Of a stretch of 40,086 bases of DNA, positions 8,581 to 17,181 are shown one piece after another. The notes under the pieces were generated by a model that was given only the letters and a program-made list of their open reading frames with translations, searched no databases and was not told where the DNA came from. Position 1 is the stretch's first letter, and each line of letters opens with the position of its first letter. This stretch comes from an uncultured Victivallales bacterium (GTDB lineage: Bacteria > Verrucomicrobiota > Lentisphaeria > Victivallales > UBA1829), in contig CALXRL010000076.1 of NCBI GenBank assembly GCA_944390735.1, positions 1 through 40,086 on the forward strand. Direction: 5' to 3'. A program made the translations under genes and the position numbers.

Positions 8581-9303
8581 TCAGGAAGTATATCCGGTCT
8601 TTTCCATTTTTGCAATTCTCTTTTTAATCTTTCCGGTCTCTTTTCCGGAAATTTTTCCTGGAGCGGGAGGAAAATCGGGGAAGGAGGATTCCTCCTCCGG
8701 GAGAGAAGCGGGGCGTGTCCGCCAGCCTGTTTTTTCCAGCCAGGCGAGGGCCCGGGCATGATGACGCCGGAGCCATTGGCGGTCGGGGAAGAACGTCTGT
8801 TCCCGGCGCATCCGGTCGATCTGCTGCTCCAGAGGCGGAAACCCGAGTTTTTCCCGGCGTTCGGCAACTCTCCGGAGGTCGTCGCAGGGGACCGGGGAGA
8901 GACGCCCCTCCTCGTCCCAGTCGAACTGGGTGCCGTAGAGCTGTTTTTTCCCTTCGTACATTCGGATGCGGTCTTCCAGACAGGCCGTCTGCTTTGCGTC
9001 GATCTCCTCCGGGGGGAGCGACCGGAGAAGAGCGAGCATCCGGCGCATGAAATCCGGACGGCTGATGGAGTGCTGGATGAGAAACCAGGCTGCTTCCGAC
9101 GCCTCCCTGCCGACCTTGCGGATGGAAGGATATCCCGTCTCCGCAAGGATCTCCTCCAGACGACGGCTGTGACGCAGATGCACCGCTTCCATTTCGGGTG
9201 CGTATCCCTCCTGGAGTTTTCCCGCGTCGAGCAGACGCTGCCGGACCTCCAGATCGTGCTGTTTCATGCGGAGCAGTTCTTCCGCGGGATTTTCCCTGTT
9301 CAT
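8581..9303 (-). CDS. DUF6624 domain protein
   Basis: A 240-aa soluble protein with no signal peptide. The central region matches what I recall of DUF6624: a W-x-L-I-Q-H-x-x-S-x-P patch (AWFLIQHSISRPDF), then ACLEDRIRMYEGKKQLYGTQ, and an R-x-x-L-G-x-P-x-L-E patch. The C-terminal 50 residues are basic and Pro-rich. The domain has no established function; scattered His, Asp and Arg conservation suggests an enzyme or ligand binder, but this is conjecture. The start is supported by a perfect AGGAGG upstream of ATG 9303. It heads a two-gene unit with the zinc-finger membrane protein, so the two products may act together. Confidence 0.7.
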   Translation of the reverse strand: MNRENPAEELLRMKQHDLEVRQRLLDAGKLQEGYAPEMEAVHLRHSRRLEEILAETGYPSIRKVGREASEAAWFLIQHSISRPDFMRRMLALLRSLPPEEIDAKQTACLEDRIRMYEGKKQLYGTQFDWDEEGRLSPVPCDDLRRVAERREKLGFPPLEQQIDRMRREQTFFPDRQWLRRHHARALAWLEKTGWRTRPASLPEEESSFPDFPPAPGKISGKETGKIKKRIAKMEKTGYTS

Positions 9304-9356
9304 CGGCGGCCTCCTGACAGATCCGCAGACCGGGGCTCCGTCCGCGGATCCGTTGT

Positions 9357-9385
9357 AATTTACTCCCGGGAGAAGAGGTTGTCAA
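9357..9385 (-). promoter_or_regulatory. Promoter for the DUF6624 / zinc-finger unit
   Basis: Minus strand TTGACA (9380-9385), 17 bp, TAAATT (9357-9362), about 54 bp upstream of ATG 9303. Confidence 0.65.
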
Positions 9386-9484
9386 ACGGGAGAAAATCTC
9401 GAAAAAAATCTGTTTTGCGACTGTTATTTTCCGGTTTTTGCGCTAGGTTATCGAAAGAAAAAACAGAGTGGAAAACAGAGAACC

Positions 9485-10711
9485 ATGCGGCCCGTCCTCA
9501 ATCAGATACGAAACAACGAAACTCTTGCGCAGGAAAATGCGCGGGAGGTCTCTCTGCCGGCCGCCGCGCTCTTCGGATGCGTGACGTTCATCATGCTGCT
9601 GTTCGGGCTGACCATGCTCTATTCCACCTCCTTCGGCACGGCGGGTTCGACCTTCTTTCTGAAACAGCTTCTCTGGGCGTTTGTGGGCGGCGCGGGACTC
9701 TGCGGCGTGCTCTTTTTCGGCTACAAGAAAATTTCCGACTGGAGTCTCTGGTTTCTCATCGCCATCTCCGTTCTGCTGCTGATTGCCGATTTCTGTTTTC
9801 CCGCGGTCAACGGAGCGCACCGCTGGATCAAGGTCCCCGGGATCGGCAACATTCAGCCCTCGGAATACTGCAAAGTGATTCTGACGCTGTTCCTGGCAAA
9901 ATTCCTTTCGGAGCGGATCCGGTACATAGAACGGGCGCCGTTCTGGCGGGTGTTTGTGGCGGGGGGATGTATCTGTGGGCCCGTGATTTTCTTTGTTCTG
10001 CTGGGTCGCGATCTCGGAACAACGTTTCTTCTGACGATCCTGTTCTTCGCCATGATGTACATTGCGGGAATCACGTGGAAGATTCTTCTTCCGATTCTGC
10101 TGGTGATGGGGGGAGGCGTTTTTTCCTTTGTGATGGCGTTTGACCCGATGCGCCGGGACCGCCTGACCATCTTTCTGAATCCGGAACCGTATCAGGTGGA
10201 GGAGGGGTATCAGCTCTGGAACTCGATGCTGGCGCTCGGATCGGGGGGGTGGACCGGACTCGGGTTCACGGAAAGCCGCATGAAGATGAAGTATCTTCCG
10301 GAGGCGCATACGGATTTCATTCTCTCCATTGTCGGGGAGGAGCTGGGACTGGCGTTTCTGATTCTTGTCATCATTGCCTATATCGCCTTTCTTGTTCTGG
10401 CGATTGTGATAGCGCGGAACGCGCGTACTCGTCAGGGAATGCTGGTGGCGTTCGGCTGTGCCACGTTCATCGGGCTTCAGGCGGCGATCAATGTCGGGGT
10501 GATCTGCGGGGCGCTTCCGACCAAGGGAATGCCGGCGCCGTTCATCAGTTACGGCGGCAGCAGTCTGGTGACCTGCATGGTCGCTGCCGGACTGATTCTG
10601 AGTGTCGCGGTGGATTCGGCCTATCCGGACTATCCGCTTCTTCTGCGGGAGCACCTCCGCGAAAAAATGAGACCTCTCCTGTTCTGGATGCGGGAAGAGG
10701 GGGAAAAATGA
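9485..10711 (+). CDS. ftsW: Septal peptidoglycan glycosyltransferase FtsW (SEDS family)
   Basis: A 408-aa polytopic membrane protein with about ten transmembrane helices. SEDS proteins polymerise lipid II during division (FtsW) or elongation (RodA). Recognisable motifs are HRWIKVPGIGNIQPSEYCK after helix 4, GRDLGTT, the large extracytoplasmic loop with GLGFTESRMKMKYLPEAHTD, FILSIVGEELG, and LPTKGMPAPFISYGGSS near the C-terminus. Those last motifs and the murG neighbour 14 bp downstream point to FtsW rather than RodA. It opens an apparent operon ftsW-murG-nitroreductase. The rest of the usual division/cell wall cluster (murC, ftsQ, ftsA, ftsZ) is absent here. The upstream promoter is weak and I cannot place it confidently. 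Confidence 0.93.
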   Translation: MRPVLNQIRNNETLAQENAREVSLPAAALFGCVTFIMLLFGLTMLYSTSFGTAGSTFFLKQLLWAFVGGAGLCGVLFFGYKKISDWSLWFLIAISVLLLIADFCFPAVNGAHRWIKVPGIGNIQPSEYCKVILTLFLAKFLSERIRYIERAPFWRVFVAGGCICGPVIFFVLLGRDLGTTFLLTILFFAMMYIAGITWKILLPILLVMGGGVFSFVMAFDPMRRDRLTIFLNPEPYQVEEGYQLWNSMLALGSGGWTGLGFTESRMKMKYLPEAHTDFILSIVGEELGLAFLILVIIAYIAFLVLAIVIARNARTRQGMLVAFGCATFIGLQAAINVGVICGALPTKGMPAPFISYGGSSLVTCMVAAGLILSVAVDSAYPDYPLLLREHLREKMRPLLFWMREEGEK

Positions 10712-10725
10712 ATCTGGAGTGATCA

Positions 10726-11868
10726 ATGAAATTGGAACGACTGGCAATCAGCTGCGGAGGCACCGGCGGACACTTCAATCCCGGGCTCAGCATTGCCCGC
10801 GAACTGAAGGCGAGAGGGGGAACACCGGTTCTGTTCCTCGGCGGCGCCCATGCGGAAAAACAATCGGAAACGGCGGCAAAGTTCGGAATCGAGACCTTTC
10901 GCTTCGATGCCGCGCCGCCTTCCGGAAATCCCTGGAAGGCCTTGAAATTCCTGTTCCGGACCTGGAAAGGGGTGAAACAGTGTGCGGCGGAATTCGATCG
11001 TTTCCGGCCGCAGGCGCTTCTCTGCATGGGGAGTTTCGCCTCGCTTCCGCCGGCCCTTGCGGCGCGGAGAAGAAAGCTGCCGCTGTTTCTGCACGACGGA
11101 AATGCGAAGATCGGCAAGGCGAACCGCTTTCTGAGCCGCTGGGCAAAGGCGCTGGCGCTCTCGTTTCCGGTGAAGGATGTTTCGGTGATCGCCTGTCCGG
11201 CGGTCCTGACCGGAATGCCGCTCCGTCCCGATCTCGTAACGGGGGTGCTGTCGAAGGAGGAGGCGATTGCCGCGCTCAACACCCGCTGGCATAGGGCGTT
11301 TTCCGCGGAACGGCCGACTCTTCTGGTATTCGGTGGCAGTCTCGGGGCGCGGACCATCAACACCATGGTGAAGATTCCTTCGGATCTGCCCGGAGCGGAA
11401 CGTCTTCAGGTGATCCGTCTGACGGGACCCGGCAATCTGGAGTCGGTCCGGAAGGCGCATGCCGGATCCGGAGCGGAGGAGCTGATCCTGGAGTCCTGTC
11501 AGGAGATGAATCTTCTGTATTCCGCGGCGGATCTGGTGATCTGCCGTTCGGGCGGAAGCACGGTTTCGGAACTCGCGGTCTACGGAAAATACGCGGTGCT
11601 GGTGCCGTATCCGTTTGCCGCCGAGGGGCATCAGGACGACAATGCCGGATGGCTGGCTTCGGCGGGGGGAGCCGAGATCATTCCCGATCGCGAATGCACG
11701 CCGGAACGCTTCGCGAATCTTCTTCGCAACTGGCTGGCGAATCAGGCGGAATTCACTCGTCACGGTTTGCAGTCGAAGAGTCTGGCGAAGCCCCGCGCGG
11801 CCGCCGGAGTCCTGGATCTTGTGGAAAACATTCTGGCAAGTCAGGCGAATGCCGGAATGAATCCGTAA
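10726..11868 (+). CDS. murG: UDP-GlcNAc:lipid I N-acetylglucosamine transferase MurG
   Basis: A 380-aa GT28 glycosyltransferase that converts lipid I to lipid II on the cytoplasmic face. The N-terminal GGTGGH loop is at residues 11-16. The second Rossmann fold has VFGGSLGA (usual GGSQGA), then CRSGGSTVSELAVYGK and PYPFAAEGHQDDNA, the UDP-GlcNAc site. The family's HEQN loop reads HDGN (123-126), an unusual replacement of Glu by Asp and Gln by Gly in the acceptor-side cleft; the following P-G is K-I-G. Start supported by CTGGAG upstream of ATG 10726. It directly follows ftsW, the classical order for lipid II synthesis and use, and precedes the exported nitroreductase-like gene by 36 bp. Confidence 0.92.
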   Translation: MKLERLAISCGGTGGHFNPGLSIARELKARGGTPVLFLGGAHAEKQSETAAKFGIETFRFDAAPPSGNPWKALKFLFRTWKGVKQCAAEFDRFRPQALLCMGSFASLPPALAARRRKLPLFLHDGNAKIGKANRFLSRWAKALALSFPVKDVSVIACPAVLTGMPLRPDLVTGVLSKEEAIAALNTRWHRAFSAERPTLLVFGGSLGARTINTMVKIPSDLPGAERLQVIRLTGPGNLESVRKAHAGSGAEELILESCQEMNLLYSAADLVICRSGGSTVSELAVYGKYAVLVPYPFAAEGHQDDNAGWLASAGGAEIIPDRECTPERFANLLRNWLANQAEFTRHGLQSKSLAKPRAAAGVLDLVENILASQANAGMNP

Positions 11869-11904
11869 AAAAGAAAAAGCTCAAACTGTCTGAAAGGAGA
11901 ACGT

Positions 11905-12525
11905 ATGAAAAAGACTCTTCTCACACTCTGCGCGGCGGCGCTGACCGCCACGGTCTTTGCGCAGGACATCAAACTGCCGGCGTCCGACAAAACCGGAGGA
12001 AAATCCATTATGCAGTGTCTTGCCGAACGGAAAACGGGACGCTCGTTCCAGCCGTCGGCTAAACTGACGGAAAAGCAGCTTTCCAATCTGCTTTATGCGG
12101 CATGCGGATACAACCGTCCGGAAAAGCGGACCATTCCGACGGCGCGGAATTTTCAGGATCTTCAGCTCTATGTGGCTCTTCCCTCCGGAACCTATCTGTA
12201 CGACGCGAAGGCGAATGTGCTGAAGATGGCGGTTCCCGGAGATCACCGTGACGTGTTCGGAAAACAGAAATCCATGTTCCGTTCCGCTTCCGCGGTTCTG
12301 ATCTACGTCTCCGACTTTTCGAAGATGAGAGGGGCGGACAATCCGGCGGTCTATGCCGCGGCCCATGCCGGTTCGGCCTATCAGGATGTGTATCTGGTCT
12401 GCGCTTCGGAGAATCTGGCCACGGTGGTCTGCGGGGCGATTGACCGTGAGAAAATCGCTTCGTTCCTGAAACTCAAACGCAATGTCAAGGTGCAGTTCAC
12501 CCAGCCGGTCGGCGTTCCGAAATAA
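11905..12525 (+). CDS. Exported nitroreductase-like (SagB-type) flavoprotein
   Basis: A 206-aa protein with a clear Sec signal peptide (cleavage after about residue 19, TVFAQ). The mature part resembles nitroreductase/SagB-type proteins: an ERKTGRSF motif where the FMN-binding R-R-S-x-R-x-F lies, then LLYAACGYNRP, PTARNFQDLQLYVAL, and a C-terminal EAxGL-like stretch (NLATVVCGAID). This family binds FMN and uses NAD(P)H; location outside the cytoplasm makes the electron donor unclear. AAAGGAG precedes ATG 11905. It is the last gene of the ftsW-murG unit and is followed by a strong terminator. A role in envelope redox chemistry is a guess from position. Confidence 0.78.
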   Translation: MKKTLLTLCAAALTATVFAQDIKLPASDKTGGKSIMQCLAERKTGRSFQPSAKLTEKQLSNLLYAACGYNRPEKRTIPTARNFQDLQLYVALPSGTYLYDAKANVLKMAVPGDHRDVFGKQKSMFRSASAVLIYVSDFSKMRGADNPAVYAAAHAGSAYQDVYLVCASENLATVVCGAIDREKIASFLKLKRNVKVQFTQPVGVPK

Positions 12526-12587
12526 GAATCGGAGGATTCCGGAAAACAGACCGATGGGTTGTTCCCGGAATCCGGACCGACGGTCCT

Positions 12588-12638
12588 GAAAAAAAGCGGC
12601 GTCTCCGCGGGAAAACCGGGGAGACGCCGTTCTCTTTT
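12588..12638. terminator. Bidirectional intrinsic terminator between convergent genes
   Basis: A 10-bp stem (12597-12606 with 12620-12629; GGCGTCTCC core) is flanked by TTCTCTTTT on the plus side and by an A-run at 12588-12595 that gives a T-run on the minus strand. It sits between convergent genes ending at 12525 and 12637. Confidence 0.85.
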
Positions 12639-15600
12639 ACGGAAGAAGAACGGCTCTGCCGTAGGAGGAGGGATCTTTTCCGTCGGCGATTCCTCCGAAC
12701 CATTCCAGCCAGTGTCGTCCGGCGGGATCGCGGTCGTTGACCAGAATGCTGATGCCGAGCGGCATTCCGGCGGAAGGCTTGATGTTCAGCGTCTTCCACG
12801 GAACCGCGAAGCGGTAGTGAATCGTTCCGGCGTCAAAGGAATTTTTCATGACGATGCCCGGAACCGGCTGATGGAGGGGCATGAGATTCCGATTCATGCT
12901 GGCCCAGACCCAGGAGTCCGGCGTTTTGCCGTCGGCTTTGACTCCGAATTCCGCATAGGCGGTCTCCTGGATGCCGTCGTTGTTCGGGCGGATCATGCAG
13001 CGCTGGGGAACGCTGATTCCGATCTGAAGCGAGTCCCCGTTCCAGAGCGTCGCCGCCGATTCCTGAGGGAGGAAATCTTTGTCTTTGACCTCTACGGCAA
13101 AGTAGAGGAATTCGCTGTCCCAGGCCAGGAAGAGAGTTCCGGCGACCCGGTCGAAGATTCCCTTCATGCCGTGGCGGCTGAAGGTTCCGCCTGCCAGGGA
13201 GGCGCGCCCGGCGGAGGGCCACTGCTCCGGAGGAAGCGCGATGGCGTTCCGAAGACTCGGGATCCGGACCGGGGCGATGTCCGCGGGAAGAACCTGGGTC
13301 CACGAAAAACCGTCCGAATCGGTGAAGCGGGCCGAATAGCGGTTCTTCTTTCCCATGGAGGGGGTGGAAAGAGCCAGCGTTTTCGCTTTTTCCGACTGGA
13401 GACGAATTTTTGCCAGAATTCGGGTTTCATTTTCCAGAATTTCGAGCGTGACCGCACGTTTGTCCGCGGTGTTGCGGCGGACGTCAAAGCGGATCTCCGG
13501 AGTCCGGGAAGCGGGGTGCGGATGGATGTTTTCCAGTTCCAGCGGGGGCTTGACAATCAGGCTCTTCTGCCAGATGTACTTGCTGCTTCCGTTCTCTTCG
13601 AGCCGGAAAAAGAGGTCGTATTCTCCGGGCGGGATTCTGCCGGGGAGGGAGAGCTCGGCATTCCAGTTCAGATTTCCGCCGGAGATCTTCTGCTTCAGCG
13701 GAAGGGAGGACTGAAGGGTCAGACGGTTGCGCGGAGAGGCCATCTCCGAGGGCAGCGTGACCGTCAGACGGGTGGTGCCGGACGGCGCGGCGGAAAGCGT
13801 CTCCGGAGAGAATTCCGCATTGAATTTCGTATTGCTGAAGTCCTCAAGTTTTCCTCCGGTGATGTAGACGGGCGCTTCCGTCAGGCGGAGGGCGAGAACG
13901 CCGTCCCGCAGCGTCTCTTTCCGGGTCTTTCCGCAGACCTCGGTGATGGTGGCCTCCGGGGCGTTCATGACGATTCGGAAATCAACCGGTTCGGAGAGCA
14001 GGGAGTAGGCGATCAGAAGCGGCGCGCCGTTCCGTTCAAACAGCCAGACCCGTACCTTCCGCCCGATGTTGAGTTCCCGGACCGGTCTGGCATTGTAGGT
14101 CATGCGTGAGACCGTCGCCCACGCTCCGAATGCGGGCTTGGGTTCCCGGACCGGCGATTTCTTCGGAAATTTGCGGAGCATGCCGAAATCGAGTTCCCGC
14201 TGGCTGGTGGCGTCGTTCCAGATGCCGATGTGCCAGACGCATGCCTTCAGCTCCCGGATGGTCCGGTTCAGAATCACGACCCGCGCCAGATACGCCGCCT
14301 GCTGAAGCTCCGTGACTTCTCCGCCTGGTTTGGTCGAATAGCCGATTTCGCTGATATACATCGGAACGGGTTTCCCCGTGATCCTGCGCAGCTCCTTCTG
14401 GAGACGGTTCAGGGTTTCCACATAGCCGGAGGAGTCCGGATTCTGCGCGCCGGGAATGTAGGGATGGAGCATGACCGCGTCGATGTATTTGTCCACACGG
14501 TGATTGCGGTAGTAGCCGATGTACTGCGCGAACTGATTGGCGTTCATCGGATTGATGCAGATGCCCGCGATGGTGCGTCCCGGATCGTTCCTGCGGACGA
14601 CCGCGCTTTCCAGTTTGAGAATCTCCATGACGTCGTCCATGGTGCCGTGGAAGTTTTCGCCGACCATGGGTTCATTCTGCGTTTCCCATACGTCGACGAG
14701 TCCCCGTCTGCTTTGCACCTCCGTTTCCAGCTGCTTCGCCAGCTTTGCGCGATCCTGTTCCGGAACCGGAACCATGCGCTTGAACGGATTGAGGATGTTC
14801 ATGCAGCGGATGATTTTCACAGGCGGACGATTCGCGATCTGTTCCTGCGTGGGCGGAGTCGGCTTTGCGTCCTTTTTCTGGAAGATCGTGAAGAAGAGCT
14901 GACGGTCCCATTTGGCTCCGCCGATTCTCTGAAGCTCCTGCGCCGGATTCAGTCCCCAGACGCCGAACGCCGGGTCCGGTGTGGTATAGTAATCCTTCGG
15001 AAGCGGAGTCGTGACAAAGAGACTGGTGGTTGTCCTGGCTTTGACGGTGCCGTCCCGGAGCAGTTCCGCCGTCAGCTGGTAATAATCATTGCCGGGAAGA
15101 CGGAAGCGGAACTTGTCTGCCTTGTCTCCGCTTTTCTGTTCGAAGACCTTCCTTCCGAACGCGTCCGTCGCGGAAATGCGGATGATTCCGCTTCCGGCAT
15201 GGGAGAGAACTGTGATGTCCGGATTCGTTTCGAACACTCGGACCGCCTTCGGAAAGACAAAGGCGAGCGGTTCCTGTTTTTCCGGAGCCGGAGCCGCCGG
15301 ACGCATCCGGAGTTTGAGGTTGTCGATCCAGACACTGCCCTTCCGCGTTCCACCTTTGACGCTGAAATAGAACATGAGGCGTTTCACCTCCCGGTCCATG
15401 ACCTTTTCCGGAATGGGACCAAGGGTGTATTTCAATGTTTTCCATTGCGTTGTCAGCTTGGCGGGAGTGGAAAGTTCCCCGGCCTGCTGCTTGTTCGCGG
15501 TGTAAAAACGGATCGGCTTTTCGCCCTGAAGCATCAGGGCGCAGGTGAGACGGGGACCGTTGTCCGGCGCATCGGTTCTGGCATCGAACGAAAGTTCGTA

Positions 15601-15846
15601 CAGCTGATCCTTCCGATAGGCAGTGTTGAAGACGGCGTCGACGGTTTTCCCTGTTTCCGGAGTGATGACCAGACTCTGCTTTCCGTCGCTGAACTCCTTC
15701 TTGTCGATCCGCACCATGGCGGGGCGGTTGATCCAGTAGGAGGCGGTCCCCGTTTCAAACGAGGGATTCGTCAGCTTGACCTCTTCCGCCGAAAGCAGAA
15801 CTCCGGATCCGGAGAGAAGAAGGAGAAGGGGAAACGATTTTCTCAT
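12637..15846 (-). CDS. Secreted clan GH-A glycoside hydrolase with N- and C-terminal binding modules
   Basis: A 1069-aa exported protein; signal peptide cleaved near residue 20. Domain order: a CBM4/9-like sandwich (about 21-183; NPSFETG start, IDNLKL end), a short Ala/Pro linker, an Ig-like segment, then a TIM barrel (about 275-590). After the barrel come beta-rich segments and a family-9-type binding domain (about 860-1069). The barrel has the clan GH-A pair Glu392 in ETQNEP (acid/base, preceded by Asn391) and Glu500 in YISEIGYS (nucleophile), 108 residues apart. The arrangement resembles GH39/GH5-like enzymes. Its first module is nearly repeated by the separate protein encoded just upstream. 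It is the last gene of the lacI-pseudopilin-binding protein-hydrolase cassette. Confidence 0.85.
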   Translation of the reverse strand: MRKSFPLLLLLSGSGVLLSAEEVKLTNPSFETGTASYWINRPAMVRIDKKEFSDGKQSLVITPETGKTVDAVFNTAYRKDQLYELSFDARTDAPDNGPRLTCALMLQGEKPIRFYTANKQQAGELSTPAKLTTQWKTLKYTLGPIPEKVMDREVKRLMFYFSVKGGTRKGSVWIDNLKLRMRPAAPAPEKQEPLAFVFPKAVRVFETNPDITVLSHAGSGIIRISATDAFGRKVFEQKSGDKADKFRFRLPGNDYYQLTAELLRDGTVKARTTTSLFVTTPLPKDYYTTPDPAFGVWGLNPAQELQRIGGAKWDRQLFFTIFQKKDAKPTPPTQEQIANRPPVKIIRCMNILNPFKRMVPVPEQDRAKLAKQLETEVQSRRGLVDVWETQNEPMVGENFHGTMDDVMEILKLESAVVRRNDPGRTIAGICINPMNANQFAQYIGYYRNHRVDKYIDAVMLHPYIPGAQNPDSSGYVETLNRLQKELRRITGKPVPMYISEIGYSTKPGGEVTELQQAAYLARVVILNRTIRELKACVWHIGIWNDATSQRELDFGMLRKFPKKSPVREPKPAFGAWATVSRMTYNARPVRELNIGRKVRVWLFERNGAPLLIAYSLLSEPVDFRIVMNAPEATITEVCGKTRKETLRDGVLALRLTEAPVYITGGKLEDFSNTKFNAEFSPETLSAAPSGTTRLTVTLPSEMASPRNRLTLQSSLPLKQKISGGNLNWNAELSLPGRIPPGEYDLFFRLEENGSSKYIWQKSLIVKPPLELENIHPHPASRTPEIRFDVRRNTADKRAVTLEILENETRILAKIRLQSEKAKTLALSTPSMGKKNRYSARFTDSDGFSWTQVLPADIAPVRIPSLRNAIALPPEQWPSAGRASLAGGTFSRHGMKGIFDRVAGTLFLAWDSEFLYFAVEVKDKDFLPQESAATLWNGDSLQIGISVPQRCMIRPNNDGIQETAYAEFGVKADGKTPDSWVWASMNRNLMPLHQPVPGIVMKNSFDAGTIHYRFAVPWKTLNIKPSAGMPLGISILVNDRDPAGRHWLEWFGGIADGKDPSSYGRAVLLP

Positions 15847-15867
15847 GGGATCTCTTTCTCCAAACGG

Positions 15868-16464
15868 TTACTTTGCCGGCGCTGCTTTTGCGGCCGGTCC
15901 GGTGGCGGATGCGGCCGGCTGCGCGTCGAGCCGGATATGATCGATCCAGATTTTTCCATTTTTCGTTCCGGGTTTGACGTTGAAGTAGAAGAGGAGTCGT
16001 TTGACTTCCTGATTCATGACCTTTTCCGGAATGGGACCGATGGTGTATTTCAGCGTTTTCCACTGCGTTGTCAGCTTTGCGGGAGTGGAAAGAGCTTTGA
16101 GCTGCTGCCGGTCGGAGTTGAAAAAGCAGATCGGTTTCGCCCCTTGGAGCATGACGGCGAGCGTGAGAACGGGACCGTTTTCGGGAGCATCCGTCCGGGC
16201 GTCAAACTGAAGTTCAAAGACGGTGTCCTTGCGCTGAAGCGTGTTGAAGACCACGCTGATGGTTTTTCCCGCTTCCGGCGTTATGGCAAGACTTTTCATC
16301 CCGTCGCTCGATTCCGAGGCATCGACGCGCGCCATGGCCGGGCGGTTGATCCAGTAGGAGCCGCTGCCCGATTCAAAGGAGGGGTTGTCCAGTTTGACGC
16401 TGTCCGCGAATCCGGAAATCCCCGCAGCGAGGAGTCCGCAAATGAGTGCCATGTGTCTGTTCAT
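15868..16464 (-). CDS. Stand-alone secreted carbohydrate-binding module
   Basis: A 198-aa exported protein with a signal peptide (cleavage near residue 20). The body is one CBM4/9-like beta-sandwich (NPSFESGSGSYWINRPAMAR near the start, KIWIDHIRLDAQP at the end). It is closely similar to residues 21-183 of the adjacent 1069-aa hydrolase, including shared stretches such as LSTPAKLTTQWKTLKYT. It stops in an Ala/Pro/Lys tail where the hydrolase has its Ala/Pro linker, so it looks like a duplicated N-terminal module that lost the enzyme. Similarity extends to the DNA, suggesting a fairly recent duplication. It probably binds the same glycan, helping to capture it at the surface. Located 21 bp upstream of the hydrolase gene. 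Confidence 0.82.
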   Translation of the reverse strand: MNRHMALICGLLAAGISGFADSVKLDNPSFESGSGSYWINRPAMARVDASESSDGMKSLAITPEAGKTISVVFNTLQRKDTVFELQFDARTDAPENGPVLTLAVMLQGAKPICFFNSDRQQLKALSTPAKLTTQWKTLKYTIGPIPEKVMNQEVKRLLFYFNVKPGTKNGKIWIDHIRLDAQPAASATGPAAKAAPAK

Positions 16465-16512
16465 GAGAATATTCCTTTTTTATCGTGATTGTTGCGTTCG
16501 AAAATAATGAAT

Positions 16513-17181
16513 TCAAGGGCGGTACATGGTGATGTCGTTGAGATAGAACTGAATGAAGTTCGGATAGACGACTTTTTTGGCATCATATTCTCCGATTCCT
16601 CTTGCGCTGCCGTCAAGGAAGCCGAGCTGTCCGCGCAGGTTGTGGCGGAGAGAAAAGTTGAGTTTGGTTCCGCTGTAATAGGCGATGCCGAAGGTCTGTC
16701 TCAGATTCGTCCACCAGGGATTGCCGATGCTGTCGCCGATCAGCCAGCTGTTCGAGGGCTGTTTGATTTTTTTATTCTTGAAAAGATTGATGGTCTCCGC
16801 AAAATTGTCGTCGGGAGATTTTTCCCGGGAAAAATTGGTGCAGAACCCGTAGGAGTAGCAGGCATTGCTGTTGTTGGTGTATTGAGTGACGGAGTTGTTG
16901 GCCGGACAGAAAAAGACCTTGCTCGGCTGCATGTATTTCTGATCGCAGAGTGCGTTGCTCCAGTAATAGGTTCCATTGCGTGCCTGATGCATCCATCCGT
17001 CGTGATCGTTCGCATAGGCGGCGATGCCCAGTCCGATCTGCTTCAGATTCGAAATGCAGCTGGCCGAGGCCGCTTTCTGCCGCGCCTTGTTCAGAGCCGG
17101 AAGAAGCATCGCTGCCAGAATGGCTATGATCGCAATTACGACAAGAAGTTCTATCAGTGTGAAATTTCGGCTCGTTTTCAT
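16513..17181 (-). CDS. Pseudopilin-like protein of the second cassette
   Basis: A 222-aa protein beginning with a short basic leader (MKTSRN) and [17 protein letters not shown], identical over these 17 residues to the pseudopilin at 123-860. [22 protein letters not shown] follows, typical of the DUF1559-like/H-x9-DG pseudopilins, and a C-terminal [11 protein letters not shown] motif closes the conserved part. Position -1 is Asn rather than Gly, again as in the first cassette. Several aromatic and Asn-rich stretches in the middle suggest a carbohydrate- or surface-exposed region, but this is not proof. The start lies in an ATGA overlap with the LacI gene, with AGGAG just upstream. Expected to be anchored in the inner membrane or assembled into a fibre. 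Confidence 0.9.
   Translation of the reverse strand: MKTSRNFTLIELLVVIAIIAILAAMLLPALNKARQKAASASCISNLKQIGLGIAAYANDHDGWMHQARNGTYYWSNALCDQKYMQPSKVFFCPANNSVTQYTNNSNACYSYGFCTNFSREKSPDDNFAETINLFKNKKIKQPSNSWLIGDSIGNPWWTNLRQTFGIAYYSGTKLNFSLRHNLRGQLGFLDGSARGIGEYDAKKVVYPNFIQFYLNDITMYRP

Noticed and set aside
8044..10143. 699-codon plus-strand frame spanning two real gene groups
   Set aside because: It runs antisense through the zinc-finger and DUF6624 genes and then out of frame through ftsW. It also crosses a promoter and a terminator.
14230..16488. 752-codon plus-strand frame
   Set aside because: Antisense to the hydrolase and binding-module genes. Its internal repeat is the shadow of the duplicated module.
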